64,000 nt of DNA, taken from contig JASMKH010000001.1 in NCBI GenBank assembly GCA_030749435.1, positions 62,001 to 126,000 on the forward strand, written 5' to 3'. Position numbers and translations under genes: made by a program. Shown here one piece after another: positions 28,359-35,528 of the stretch (position 1 is the stretch's first letter; the number at the start of each line of letters is the position of its first letter). This DNA is from Phycisphaerales bacterium (lineage in GTDB: Bacteria > Planctomycetota > Phycisphaerae > Phycisphaerales > SM1A02). The notes under the pieces are model-generated. The model made no database searches and was not told the DNA's origin. It was given only the letters and a program-made list of their open reading frames with translations.

Positions 28359-29539
28359 GGCCAGGGCGTGAACCATACATGGTCGCCGGCAGCGGCGCGA
28401 TCGGACAAGGGAAGCCGCACGATGCCGCTTGTGGACGCAGTATGGACCAGATCGCCCGACCCCTGCCAGATCGGAATCGAGGCGATTGACGGGCTCGTCA
28501 ACCTGGCCGGTCGCAGGAGTGTACGACCCGCGTTCGATTTCGCGTCCGCCCCGAGTTGGACCTGCCGCCATGCCGCGGCCGGATTGCGGCCAAGGCACGT
28601 TCGCAGAATCGGCGCCAGGAAGAGGCTCGCCGTAACGAGCGCCGAAACCGGGTTGCCGGGAAGGCACACGATCGTCTTCTGGCCCCAGGTGCCGACTCGA
28701 ACGGGCTTGCCTGGTTGCATGCGGACACCGCTGATGACCCACTGGCACCCCAACGACTCACACGCCGCCGGAAGATGATCGTGGCGGCCCGCACTGATGC
28801 CGCCCGTCGTCACGACGACTTCGCACGACTCGGCGGCCCGCTCGATGGACTCGAGGGTCGACTGCAGATCGTCTCGGAGGTGTTCATGCCGCTCGATGTG
28901 CCCGCCAAGGCGGCGCGTCAACGCAGCCACCATCGGACCATTGGAATTGCGAATCTGGTGTGGTGCCGGATCGACTCCCTCGCCGACGACTTCGTCGCCG
29001 CTGGTGAGCAGGGCGACGCGAGGCCTCGATCGCACCGAAAGCGTGGTGCACCCGACCATCGCGGCGATCCCGACTTCGGCGGCACCAATCATGACCCCGG
29101 GACTGAGCAGCGTGTCACCTTCCTTCGCATCGCTGCCCTGCGTGTGGACATGCCGACCGGCCTGCGGAATGGCCCCGTCGACCCGCACCGGGTCTCCGCG
29201 GTCGGTGCACTCGAATGGGACCACGGTATCGCACGGCGGGGGCACGGCGGCGCCGGTCGAGATGCCGATGCAACTCCCCGCCGGAACGGTGAGGTCGTCT
29301 GCCTCACCAGCGCGGCGGGCGCCAGCAACGGGCATGCAGTCCGACGCCGACTCGTGCGCGAAGGCGTACCCATCCATCGCTGCCCGGTTGAATGGAGGGA
29401 GATCACGATCGGACACGACACCATTGGCCAGAACCCGCCCCATGGCCTCGCCGAGCGGGCATGACTCGATGGCGGTCACCGCGAGCGACATCGACTGCAC
29501 CAACTCGATTGCACGCTCGAAGTCGATCAGTTCCGCCAT
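28355..29539 (-). CDS. moeA: Molybdopterin molybdenumtransferase
   Basis: Inserts molybdate into adenylated molybdopterin. 394 residues, typical length. MoeA landmarks: LPPFNRAAMDGYAF near residue 50, then GSDAKEGDTLLSPG, the MoCF-binding domain with LLTSGDEVV and SNGPMVAAL, TTGGISAGRHDHLP, and LPGNPVSALV near the C-terminal third. ATG 29539. Downstream moaD overlaps. Upstream, a BFD-like gene on the same strand ends 37 nt before, and a TACCCT hexamer lies in that gap. Confidence 0.95.
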   Translation of the reverse strand: MAELIDFERAIELVQSMSLAVTAIESCPLGEAMGRVLANGVVSDRDLPPFNRAAMDGYAFAHESASDCMPVAGARRAGEADDLTVPAGSCIGISTGAAVPPPCDTVVPFECTDRGDPVRVDGAIPQAGRHVHTQGSDAKEGDTLLSPGVMIGAAEVGIAAMVGCTTLSVRSRPRVALLTSGDEVVGEGVDPAPHQIRNSNGPMVAALTRRLGGHIERHEHLRDDLQSTLESIERAAESCEVVVTTGGISAGRHDHLPAACESLGCQWVISGVRMQPGKPVRVGTWGQKTIVCLPGNPVSALVTASLFLAPILRTCLGRNPAAAWRQVQLGADAKSNAGRTLLRPARLTSPSIASIPIWQGSGDLVHTASTSGIVRLPLSDRAAAGDHVWFTPWP

Positions 29540-29548
29540 GGCCCGGAG

Positions 29549-29554
29549 AGGGTA
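29549..29554 (-). promoter_or_regulatory. Possible -10 element of moeA
   Basis: TACCCT on the minus strand, preceded by TG at the extended -10 position (TGCTACCCT), nine bases before the moeA start. This implies a 5' leader of only a few bases. Confidence 0.35.
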
Positions 29555-29576
29555 GCACCTCAGTCTCGCGACGTGA

Positions 29577-29810
29577 TCAGCAGGTCGGGACCATCAGGGG
29601 GATGCGCACGTCCCCGGTTTCCAGCACCTTCTGAATGTATGGACGGCACATTCCACAACTTCGCCCGCACCCCCAGTGGGCGCGAACCTTGTCAAGCGTC
29701 GTGTCTTCTCGGTCGTCGGCCCACGCACGGATGTCGGCGAACGATACGCCGTGGCAGATGCATCGATCCACCATGGGTTGGGGGCGTGGCTGCGACTGCG
29801 GCAGGCTCAT
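29577..29810 (-). CDS. BFD-like [2Fe-2S]-binding protein
   Basis: 77 residues with the four-cysteine pattern of bacterioferritin-associated ferredoxin-type domains: CIC near residue 17 and GCGRSCGMC near 47-55. ATG 29810 has AAGGGA seven bases upstream (a TTG codon just before is in frame). Known family members carry electrons or release iron from bacterioferritin; no bacterioferritin gene lies here. It follows the prepilin-like gene by 22 nt on the same strand, so it may belong to the operon headed by the cobalamin riboswitch. Confidence 0.85.
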   Translation of the reverse strand: MSLPQSQPRPQPMVDRCICHGVSFADIRAWADDREDTTLDKVRAHWGCGRSCGMCRPYIQKVLETGDVRIPLMVPTC

Positions 29811-29832
29811 CAATCATCCCTTCCTGAACAGG

Positions 29833-30657
29833 TCAACGAGGATCATACGCCGAGGCATCGTCGCAGAGAAACCCGTTGTTCGGCCAGTCGAGCGAGTCGG
29901 TGAGCCATGTAGGGAGCGCATCCCAGTGGATGCCTCGGGAGGGGGTGCGGCAAGTGGAGACGTGTCCATCGATCCACCCGACGTTGCTCCCGCCCCCCGG
30001 GAACGACTGACCACCTGCGTACGCGGTGTCGTAACCGCTTCCCGCGTTGACAGGCGAACGCATGAACTTGTTGACGCCGCCCCGGCGGCCGCCTGTTCCG
30101 AAGAGGGCCGCGGTGCCGGCGGTACGGCACTGCGCAAGCGTCAGTTCCTTGAGACCCTCGAGGTTGGGCTTGCCGACGACCAGTTCCCACGCGCCCAGGC
30201 CCGCATCGCCAGCAGTGGGTGGGCGAGCCTCCGCCGCGACGAAGGCGACGTTGTAGTTGTAGCCGGTGACCGGATCGCCCTCCCAACTTGCCGGCGTCTC
30301 GGGCGCCGTTGGACATCGCAGCACCGCGACTTCGCTCCCTCGGTCGGTCAGGGCCCACAGCGGGCCGGCCTGCACGGTTCCGTCGGGCCGTCGCCACCAG
30401 TCCCAACTTCGAACGTCGCCACTGAGGGCGTCGGCGTCCGTGCCGTAGAGCAGCCCCGGAGGAAGACGCCCGCCGTGGCCGATTGCGTACTGGGTTGCCG
30501 CGCGAGCGAGTTGCCTGAGGTTGGCGCGGCAATGGGTCCGAGTCGAGGCGGTGGACGTCAGTTGCAGCGCGGGAAAGAGCAGCCCCGCCAGCACGGCGAT
30601 GACGACCAGCACGGTCATCATCTCCAGCATGGTGAAAGCCCGCCGCTTCACGTCCAT
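29833..30657 (-). CDS. Prepilin-type protein with methylation motif
   Basis: 274 residues. The N-terminus MDVKRRAFTMLEMMTVLVV is a type IV prepilin/pseudopilin cleavage and methylation site (cleavage before Phe8, Glu at mature +5) followed by the hydrophobic helix (about residues 8-30). The remainder resembles the planctomycete pilin-like family: CRANLRQLARAATQYA, LRCPTAP, and near the C-terminus NVGWIDGHVSTC, akin to the H-X9-DG signature. ATG 30657 overlaps the 3' end of the upstream surface-protein gene by 10 nt. Probably processed by PilD and displayed or secreted by a type II/IV-like apparatus. Confidence 0.85.
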   Translation of the reverse strand: MDVKRRAFTMLEMMTVLVVIAVLAGLLFPALQLTSTASTRTHCRANLRQLARAATQYAIGHGGRLPPGLLYGTDADALSGDVRSWDWWRRPDGTVQAGPLWALTDRGSEVAVLRCPTAPETPASWEGDPVTGYNYNVAFVAAEARPPTAGDAGLGAWELVVGKPNLEGLKELTLAQCRTAGTAALFGTGGRRGGVNKFMRSPVNAGSGYDTAYAGGQSFPGGGSNVGWIDGHVSTCRTPSRGIHWDALPTWLTDSLDWPNNGFLCDDASAYDPR

Positions 30658-31529
30658 GCCTTCAGGACGACCAGCAGATCGTTGACGCCGGTCGTTCCGT
30701 CACCATCGGCGTCACCCGGCCCGTCGACGGCGCCCCAGTGCCCAATGACGATCAGCAGATCATCGACCGTGACGACGCCGTCACTATTGAGATCGGCAGT
30801 GGTCCACACGCCAGCGTCGACGAGGGCGTCGATTTCAACCGAGAGGAAGGCGTCCTCGGGAACGTCGATTCGCACAGCGATGGCCGATGCGAGTCCGGCG
30901 CTCTGCAGATCGATACCGGCGCCGCCGGCGGATCCGTTGTAGAGGGCGACCAGTTCGTCGTGGGTGAACCCATCGACCGATGCGACGTCGAGGGCTGGAT
31001 CGACTGGTCTGGTTGGATCCGACGGGATCTGGCCGGGCGACTCGTCGTAGGGGCCAGCGTCGAGCCACCCAAGCGTCGGCCAGGGACCATCGGCAGCGAC
31101 GTTCTCGACCACCACCCACGACACGCCGTCTTCGCTGAGCGAGATGGCCCCGCCGTCTGCGCCGAAGAGACCGCCGCAGACGCCGGCGGGCCACGCCATG
31201 TCGATGAAGCCGGCGTTGCCGAAGACAATCAGATCGATGCCGAACAGATTGTCGGGATCGTCCAGAATCGGCGTCTCGAACGCGACCGTGATCGAGCCGC
31301 CCGCACCGATTGAGACGATTTCGTCGGGCATCCATGCCGGCGCGAACGGCGAGACCACGGTCGGGGTCTCGGTGCCTTCACCGGTCCACCGGGTGGGGGC
31401 GCCAAGCACGGTGCTGGCTTCGTCGTACCCAGGGGCGCCTCCGAGTCCGGGGTCAAAGTGACTCACGGTATCGGCCCACGGGTCGGCGGCAGTCAGAACG
31501 GTCATCAGAGCACACAGGGGCAGCGGCAT
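30648..31529 (-). CDS. Secreted dockerin-repeat surface protein under cobalamin riboswitch
   Basis: 293 residues. A short hydrophobic N-terminus (MPLPLCALMTVLTAADPW) looks like a signal peptide. The body (about 20-235) is a beta-rich domain with VLGAPTRWTGEG, GGSITVAFETPI and FGIDLIVFGNAGF. The C-terminus has two calcium-binding dockerin-like repeats, DLNSDGVVTVDDLL and DADGDGTTGVNDLL. ATG 31529 with GGAG nine bases upstream. The cobalamin riboswitch lies about 135 nt upstream on the same strand, so expression is probably repressed by B12. A role in corrinoid capture at the cell surface is an inference from this regulation. Confidence 0.8.
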   Translation of the reverse strand: MPLPLCALMTVLTAADPWADTVSHFDPGLGGAPGYDEASTVLGAPTRWTGEGTETPTVVSPFAPAWMPDEIVSIGAGGSITVAFETPILDDPDNLFGIDLIVFGNAGFIDMAWPAGVCGGLFGADGGAISLSEDGVSWVVVENVAADGPWPTLGWLDAGPYDESPGQIPSDPTRPVDPALDVASVDGFTHDELVALYNGSAGGAGIDLQSAGLASAIAVRIDVPEDAFLSVEIDALVDAGVWTTADLNSDGVVTVDDLLIVIGHWGAVDGPGDADGDGTTGVNDLLVVLKAWT

Positions 31530-31664
31530 GGCCGTCTCTCCATCATCCCAGTTCGCGTGGGACGACTCCAGATAAGCCCGGGCGAGGGGTGGTGTTCGGC
31601 AGGGAGTTCACCGGGAGTGCAATGGTGAGCGGCCGCTGTCGACCCGATTCGCGCGGGAGCGAGC

Positions 31665-31825
31665 AAGAATCACCGGTGGCCAGGTTTTCCGGCTCCGGGA
31701 CCGCTGCGGGCCTTCCCACTCCGGTGGAGCAGTGGCGAGTGAGCAGCGGGGGCACGAGGGCCTTCCCGTTACGGCGGCGCGTCCGCGGTGGCCTTTCACC
31801 ACACTTCCCTGAGACGCCATTGGTG
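31665..31825 (-). promoter_or_regulatory. Cobalamin (B12) riboswitch
   Basis: Read on the minus strand, the conserved blocks occur in the family order: GGGAAGTGTGGTGAAAGGCC, then GCCGCCGTAACGGGAAGG, later CGCCACTGCTCCACCGGAGT followed by GGGAAGG, and finally GAGCCGGAAAACCTGGCC. These match the E. coli btuB element blocks (GGGAATCCAGTG, GCAGCGGTAAGGAAAGG, GACACTGCC...GGTGGGAAG, AGCCCGAAGACCTGCCGG). The ends are approximate. It precedes the dockerin surface-protein gene, prepilin and BFD-like genes. Confidence 0.92.
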
Positions 31826-31976
31826 ATGCGGGAGCATATCACAGCGAAGGCTGCACGCTCGGGGCCCCGGCAGGTTGCCGAGGCCCCTTCTCGGGGCTAT
31901 CCTCGCTGCCTTCACCCGCTTGTCTCCCCTGCTGTGGCCTCTCGCAGGGAGGGACGATCACTCGGAGCCAGTATTC
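31826..31976. other. Divergent spacer between riboswitch and the HEAT-like gene
   Basis: Within the gene-free stretch 31530-31976, this part should hold the promoter of the riboswitch transcript (minus) and that of the HEAT-like gene (plus). I could not identify either promoter with confidence. The 31530-31664 part is the riboswitch-to-gene leader. Confidence 0.5.
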
Positions 31977-34136
31977 ATGCTCACGCGCAATCGTTTCGCC
32001 GCAGCCTCGCTGCTCGTGGCCTCCATCTGTACTCCGATGGGGCTTGCTGCATCGTCGGACGCCTCCCCGGCCACGCTGCTGGAGGACTTCGTGCACTACG
32101 CGTTGACCGCGCAGGTCGAGATGGCGCAGGCCAACGCCGAGGCGTTGCTCAGCAGCGGCCTGGATGCCGAGCAACTGGCGGCGCTGGTGGACGATCACCC
32201 CCGCATGCGGGACCGACTTCCGGTCGCGATTCGGTGGGCCCGCGAGGTGCCGGCACTGGAGGTGGTCGCCTCGTCGATCGAGTCGAAGGTCGAACAGGGC
32301 CGTTTAGACCTGGCCCGCGACGGCGGCCGCATTGATGAAGCCATCGAAATGCTCTCCGGCACGCGTCGCTCGCGGATGCTTGCGCACGACCGGCTGGTCG
32401 AGGCCGGTGAGTATGCGGTTCCCCCCATGCTTCGCCGACTGGCCGACCCGAACACCTCGCCCGACACGCGGCTGGGTGTCACGAGCACGCTTCCTGCGTT
32501 GGGTCGGGAGGCTGTGCTTCCGCTCACGGTGGCGCTTCCAAATGTTCCTGAAGAGCAGCAGATCGTCATCATCAACACGTTGGCCGATATCGGGTATCCG
32601 CACGCTGCCGCCGCCATTGTTGAGGCGGGACGCGGTGAGGGTGCCAGCGACGTTGTGGCCGCCGCATCGGCGAGGGCCGTCAAGCGACTCGGTTGGGAGG
32701 ATGTCGAAGCCATTGACCTCGCCGGTCTGCATGTGCAGGCGGCAGAGGACTATTTGCGGGAAATGGAACACCTGCGGTCCCGTCCGACCATCGTCCCCGA
32801 TTCGGATGGCGGGGCAGTGGAGTATCAGAACATCTGGCAGTGGGACCCCCACGAAGGATTGGTGACGCTGCTCGTGCCGAGCGATCTGTACTGGCCGGTC
32901 ATGGCGGTGCGGCACGCCGACACGGCGAGGGACTTGCAGCGGGACAACGCGATCGCGCTGGCCATGTTCGTGGCGGGCAACCTGAGAATCGAGAATCGAC
33001 TCGGCGATCGGGACGTGACGCTGCCCGTGCCCGAGTTGGAGCGTAGCCCGTCCTTCCACGCTACGGTGCATGGTCCCGGCGTTGCTCGCGATGTGCTGGT
33101 CATGGCAATCGATCAGGGTGATACGGAAATGGCACGCGACGCGCTGGCGGCGCTCGCGCGAACGGGTGGCGCCTCGAGTCTCCTTGGCGGAGGCGACCGC
33201 GAGCCCCTGACTGACGCATTGAACTACCCCGATCAGCGGGTCCGGTATGACGCGGCACTGGTTGTCGCCCGAGCGATGCCTTCCCACGGGTTCCCCGGCA
33301 GTCATCAGGTGGTACCGCTTCTTGGTAGTGCAGTCCGCGGTGAATCCGGCCAACAGGCGGTCATCGTCGGTGGCGGCGAGTCCGATCGGGACAGCGTTGC
33401 CGACCGACTCAAGGCCGCGGGGTATCAGGTCGCTGCTGCAGGGGCGAGTTGGCAGGCCGTTGCGGATTCCGGCAAGGGCGGCGCTTCCGATCTCGTGTAT
33501 CTGATTGCCGACCAATCCGGTGAACTGGATACCGTCGAGCATCTCTCGGACATCGGTGTTCCCGTCATCATGGTGGTGCCTGAGGGATCGCTCACCGAGA
33601 TTCGCACGGCCCTCGTCGGCCTGCCAAACGTGGGCGTACTCAAAGATGGTGCTTCTGATGCTGCCTTCACGGCCCTGATTGAAGCGCTTGGGTTGGGCAA
33701 GGCCTTGAGCACGAGCGACCAGCGGTACTACGCCGCCGAGGCTGTTGCTGCGTTGCGGGACCTGGCGATGTCGCGGCCGGCGGGTCTTGATGCCACCGAG
33801 GCGACCACGCTGCTGGAACGGGCGATGGCCACCTCGTCCGGTCCCAGACAATTGATGGTCGCCGAGGTGCTGGCGCTTCTGGATGACGATTCCGCCCAGC
33901 GATCGCTCGTGAATGCAGCCTTGGCTGCCAGTGACGAGTACCAGCAGATCTCACTGCTGGATCTGGCGGCGGCATCGGTTCGCCGGTTTGGTGCTCGCGT
34001 GTCCTCCCGCCAGGCGGCAGACCTGAGGAAGTTCATCGCACATGCCCGCGGTGACGTTGCGGACGCTGCCGGTCGGCTCTACGGCGCGCTCGACCGTGGC
34101 GACGTGACCGCGAGTGTGGAGGCCTCGGGCTCCTGA
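31977..34136 (+). CDS. Exported HEAT-like repeat protein
   Basis: 719 residues, starting MLTRNRFAAASLLVASICTP at ATG 31977, a signal peptide with likely cleavage near residue 26 (GLAASS). The body is helical repeat in character: segments such as VPPMLRRLADPNTSPDTRLG, VLPLTVALPNVPEEQQIVII and ALNYPDQRVRYDAALVVARA are HEAT-like units. Between about 455 and 565 is a compact alpha/beta stretch (VIVGGGESDRDSVADRLKAA...LVYLIADQSGE...PVIMVVPEG) that resembles a degenerate receiver-type domain. Probably a periplasmic scaffold; no enzyme motif. It is followed by tRNA-Thr after 33 nt. Confidence 0.75.
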   Translation: MLTRNRFAAASLLVASICTPMGLAASSDASPATLLEDFVHYALTAQVEMAQANAEALLSSGLDAEQLAALVDDHPRMRDRLPVAIRWAREVPALEVVASSIESKVEQGRLDLARDGGRIDEAIEMLSGTRRSRMLAHDRLVEAGEYAVPPMLRRLADPNTSPDTRLGVTSTLPALGREAVLPLTVALPNVPEEQQIVIINTLADIGYPHAAAAIVEAGRGEGASDVVAAASARAVKRLGWEDVEAIDLAGLHVQAAEDYLREMEHLRSRPTIVPDSDGGAVEYQNIWQWDPHEGLVTLLVPSDLYWPVMAVRHADTARDLQRDNAIALAMFVAGNLRIENRLGDRDVTLPVPELERSPSFHATVHGPGVARDVLVMAIDQGDTEMARDALAALARTGGASSLLGGGDREPLTDALNYPDQRVRYDAALVVARAMPSHGFPGSHQVVPLLGSAVRGESGQQAVIVGGGESDRDSVADRLKAAGYQVAAAGASWQAVADSGKGGASDLVYLIADQSGELDTVEHLSDIGVPVIMVVPEGSLTEIRTALVGLPNVGVLKDGASDAAFTALIEALGLGKALSTSDQRYYAAEAVAALRDLAMSRPAGLDATEATTLLERAMATSSGPRQLMVAEVLALLDDDSAQRSLVNAALAASDEYQQISLLDLAAASVRRFGARVSSRQAADLRKFIAHARGDVADAAGRLYGALDRGDVTASVEASGS

Positions 34137-34169
34137 CCCTCCGCTCAGCCGGTATCCTCCCGCCTTCAG

Positions 34170-34242
34170 GCCACCCTAGCTCAGTTGGTAGAGCGGAGCT
34201 TTCGTAAAGCTCAGGTCAGCGGTTCGAGTCCGCTGGGTGGCT
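34170..34242 (+). tRNA. tRNA-Thr (anticodon CGT)
   Basis: 73 nt. Acceptor GCCACCC/GGGTGGC, discriminator T. D-arm GCTCAGTTGGTAGAGC. Anticodon stem GAGCT/AGCTC around TTCGTAA gives CGT. T-arm AGCGG-TTCGAGT-CCGCT. CCA not encoded. A TATCCT hexamer at 34153-34158 may be its -10. Confidence 0.97.
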
Positions 34243-34290
34243 CTTGGTCGGCGTTGTCGGCAGCTTGGCTCGCGCAGCTGGAGAGTCCAC

Positions 34291-35313
34291 ATGACACGGT
34301 TCCGAAGCGTTTCGTTCTCAAGTCTGGCGGTGCTGGCGTTGGTCGGTGCCGGAGCGGCTCAGGAGGCGGCACCCACCGATCCGCTGACCGCCGAAGCGAT
34401 CCTCGATCGATGCATCGAAGCTTCGGGTGGCCGGGCCGCTTGGGAGTCGTTGACCAGCATTCGCGGTCTCGGGACGATCGAAGTTGTCGGGGCCAATGTG
34501 CGTGGGTCGGTCGCGATCTACCAGACGGCGGATGGGTTCCGACGGTCGGTCGATGCCGGGGGGGCCGGTGTGCAGGTCACGGTCCGTCGGGGAGACGAGG
34601 CATGGGTATCCAACGCACGCGGGCAGGTCAAGGCGATGGAAGGGCCTGAACTGTTGAAGATGCAGCGGGACAAGTCCTTCAACCCACTCCTGGACCCGTC
34701 CAGAATCTACGCGTCGCTCTCGGTGACGGGTGTGGAGGAAGTTGCAGGCTCGCAGGCATGGGTCATTCGATGTGTTCCGGTGAATGACCCGGAAGCTGAG
34801 GACCTGCGCTACTTTGACCTCGAGTCCGGGCTGCAGGTCAAAGTCGTGCAGCGAGGGTCGGGGCAGGGTGCGGCAGTCCCGACCGAAGTGTTCCTGTCGG
34901 ACTACAGGCCGGTCGGCGACGTGCAATTCGCCTTCACGACCATGATCGTGGCGGGGCGTGGGCAGGTACAAGTTGCGCTGGAGACCATGCAAGCCAATGT
35001 GTCGATCCCGCCATGTCTCTTCGAGAAGCCGGACGGCGAGGTGGTCAAGCCGTTCATGGCGCAGCCTCGGCAGGTTCTTGAAGCCTTCATGAAAGAGGAC
35101 GTCAATGCGTTGTCGCCAGCGGAGGCTCGGTCATGGATGAAGCGGCTGATCGATGCGCGTGCTCGCATCCCCGAAGACTTCCCACAGACTGAGGCGTTGG
35201 AGGCAGTCTTTCAGGAGTGCATCCGGGCGTGCATGGAACGCCTGGGCCGGATCGAGCCGCAGGATGGCGACGGCCGGAGTGAGCATCCGTCCGGATCGGA
35301 TCACCCGTCCTGA
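34291..35313 (+). CDS. Exported LolA-like / outer-membrane-lipoprotein-sorting-like protein
   Basis: 340 residues, starting MTRFRSVSFSSLAVLALVGA at ATG 34291 with GGAGAG upstream; a signal peptide with cleavage around GAGAAQ. The mature part is a beta-rich LolA/LppX-like domain: ILDRCIEASGGRAAWESLTS, then GTIEVVGANVRGSVAIY, LLDPSRIYASLSVTG and VFLSDYRPVGDVQFAFTTMI. These planctomycete/Acidobacteria-type proteins are usually described as lipoprotein-sorting-like with unproven function. A C-terminal helical tail (about 270-340) is unassigned. Begins 48 nt after tRNA-Thr. Confidence 0.7.
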   Translation: MTRFRSVSFSSLAVLALVGAGAAQEAAPTDPLTAEAILDRCIEASGGRAAWESLTSIRGLGTIEVVGANVRGSVAIYQTADGFRRSVDAGGAGVQVTVRRGDEAWVSNARGQVKAMEGPELLKMQRDKSFNPLLDPSRIYASLSVTGVEEVAGSQAWVIRCVPVNDPEAEDLRYFDLESGLQVKVVQRGSGQGAAVPTEVFLSDYRPVGDVQFAFTTMIVAGRGQVQVALETMQANVSIPPCLFEKPDGEVVKPFMAQPRQVLEAFMKEDVNALSPAEARSWMKRLIDARARIPEDFPQTEALEAVFQECIRACMERLGRIEPQDGDGRSEHPSGSDHPS

Positions 35314-35350
35314 AGCGAATGGGGATCCGGTGGTCGGTACCCGCACGGCT

Positions 35351-35366
35351 CACCCCCCGGGGGGTG
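35351..35366. other. Perfect CACCCCCC-GGGGGGTG palindrome
   Basis: A 16-nt GC-only palindrome 37 nt after the LolA-like gene's stop. It has no T-run, so it is at best a weak transcription or mRNA-stability signal. Confidence 0.3.
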
Positions 35367-35469
35367 GGGGGGATGCTGCACGCTGCGTTTGAATCCGTGT
35401 TCCAGCGGGGGCGATCCGGACGCGCCGAGGCTGGGCATCCCGCGCGTGGTTGCGGCTGCGCAAAGCAAG

Positions 35470-35500
35470 GCGGGTGCCGGTCTCTCAGACCGGCACCCGC
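35470..35500 (-). terminator. Terminator-like hairpin after the trypsin-like gene
   Basis: Perfect 14-bp stem GCGGGTGCCGGTCT / AGACCGGCACCCGC with a 3-nt loop, 28 nt beyond the minus-strand stop. On the minus strand it is followed by CTTGCTTTGCG, a weak U-rich tract. Convergent genes may share it. Confidence 0.6.
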
Positions 35501-35528
35501 CGCAAGGTCACACTGAACGCAGGTCAGA

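Noticed and set aside
28556-29464. 302-codon plus-strand frame opposite moeA
   Set aside because: Shadow of moeA; no start signal or domain.
29635-30942. 435-codon open frame on the plus strand opposite the BFD-like, prepilin-like and surface-protein genes
   Set aside because: Opposite to genes with clear motifs; its translation is low-complexity Arg/Ser/Pro-rich and shows no domain.
31543-31842. 99-codon minus-strand open frame over the riboswitch
   Set aside because: The region matches cobalamin riboswitch sequence blocks and the frame has no codon or motif support.
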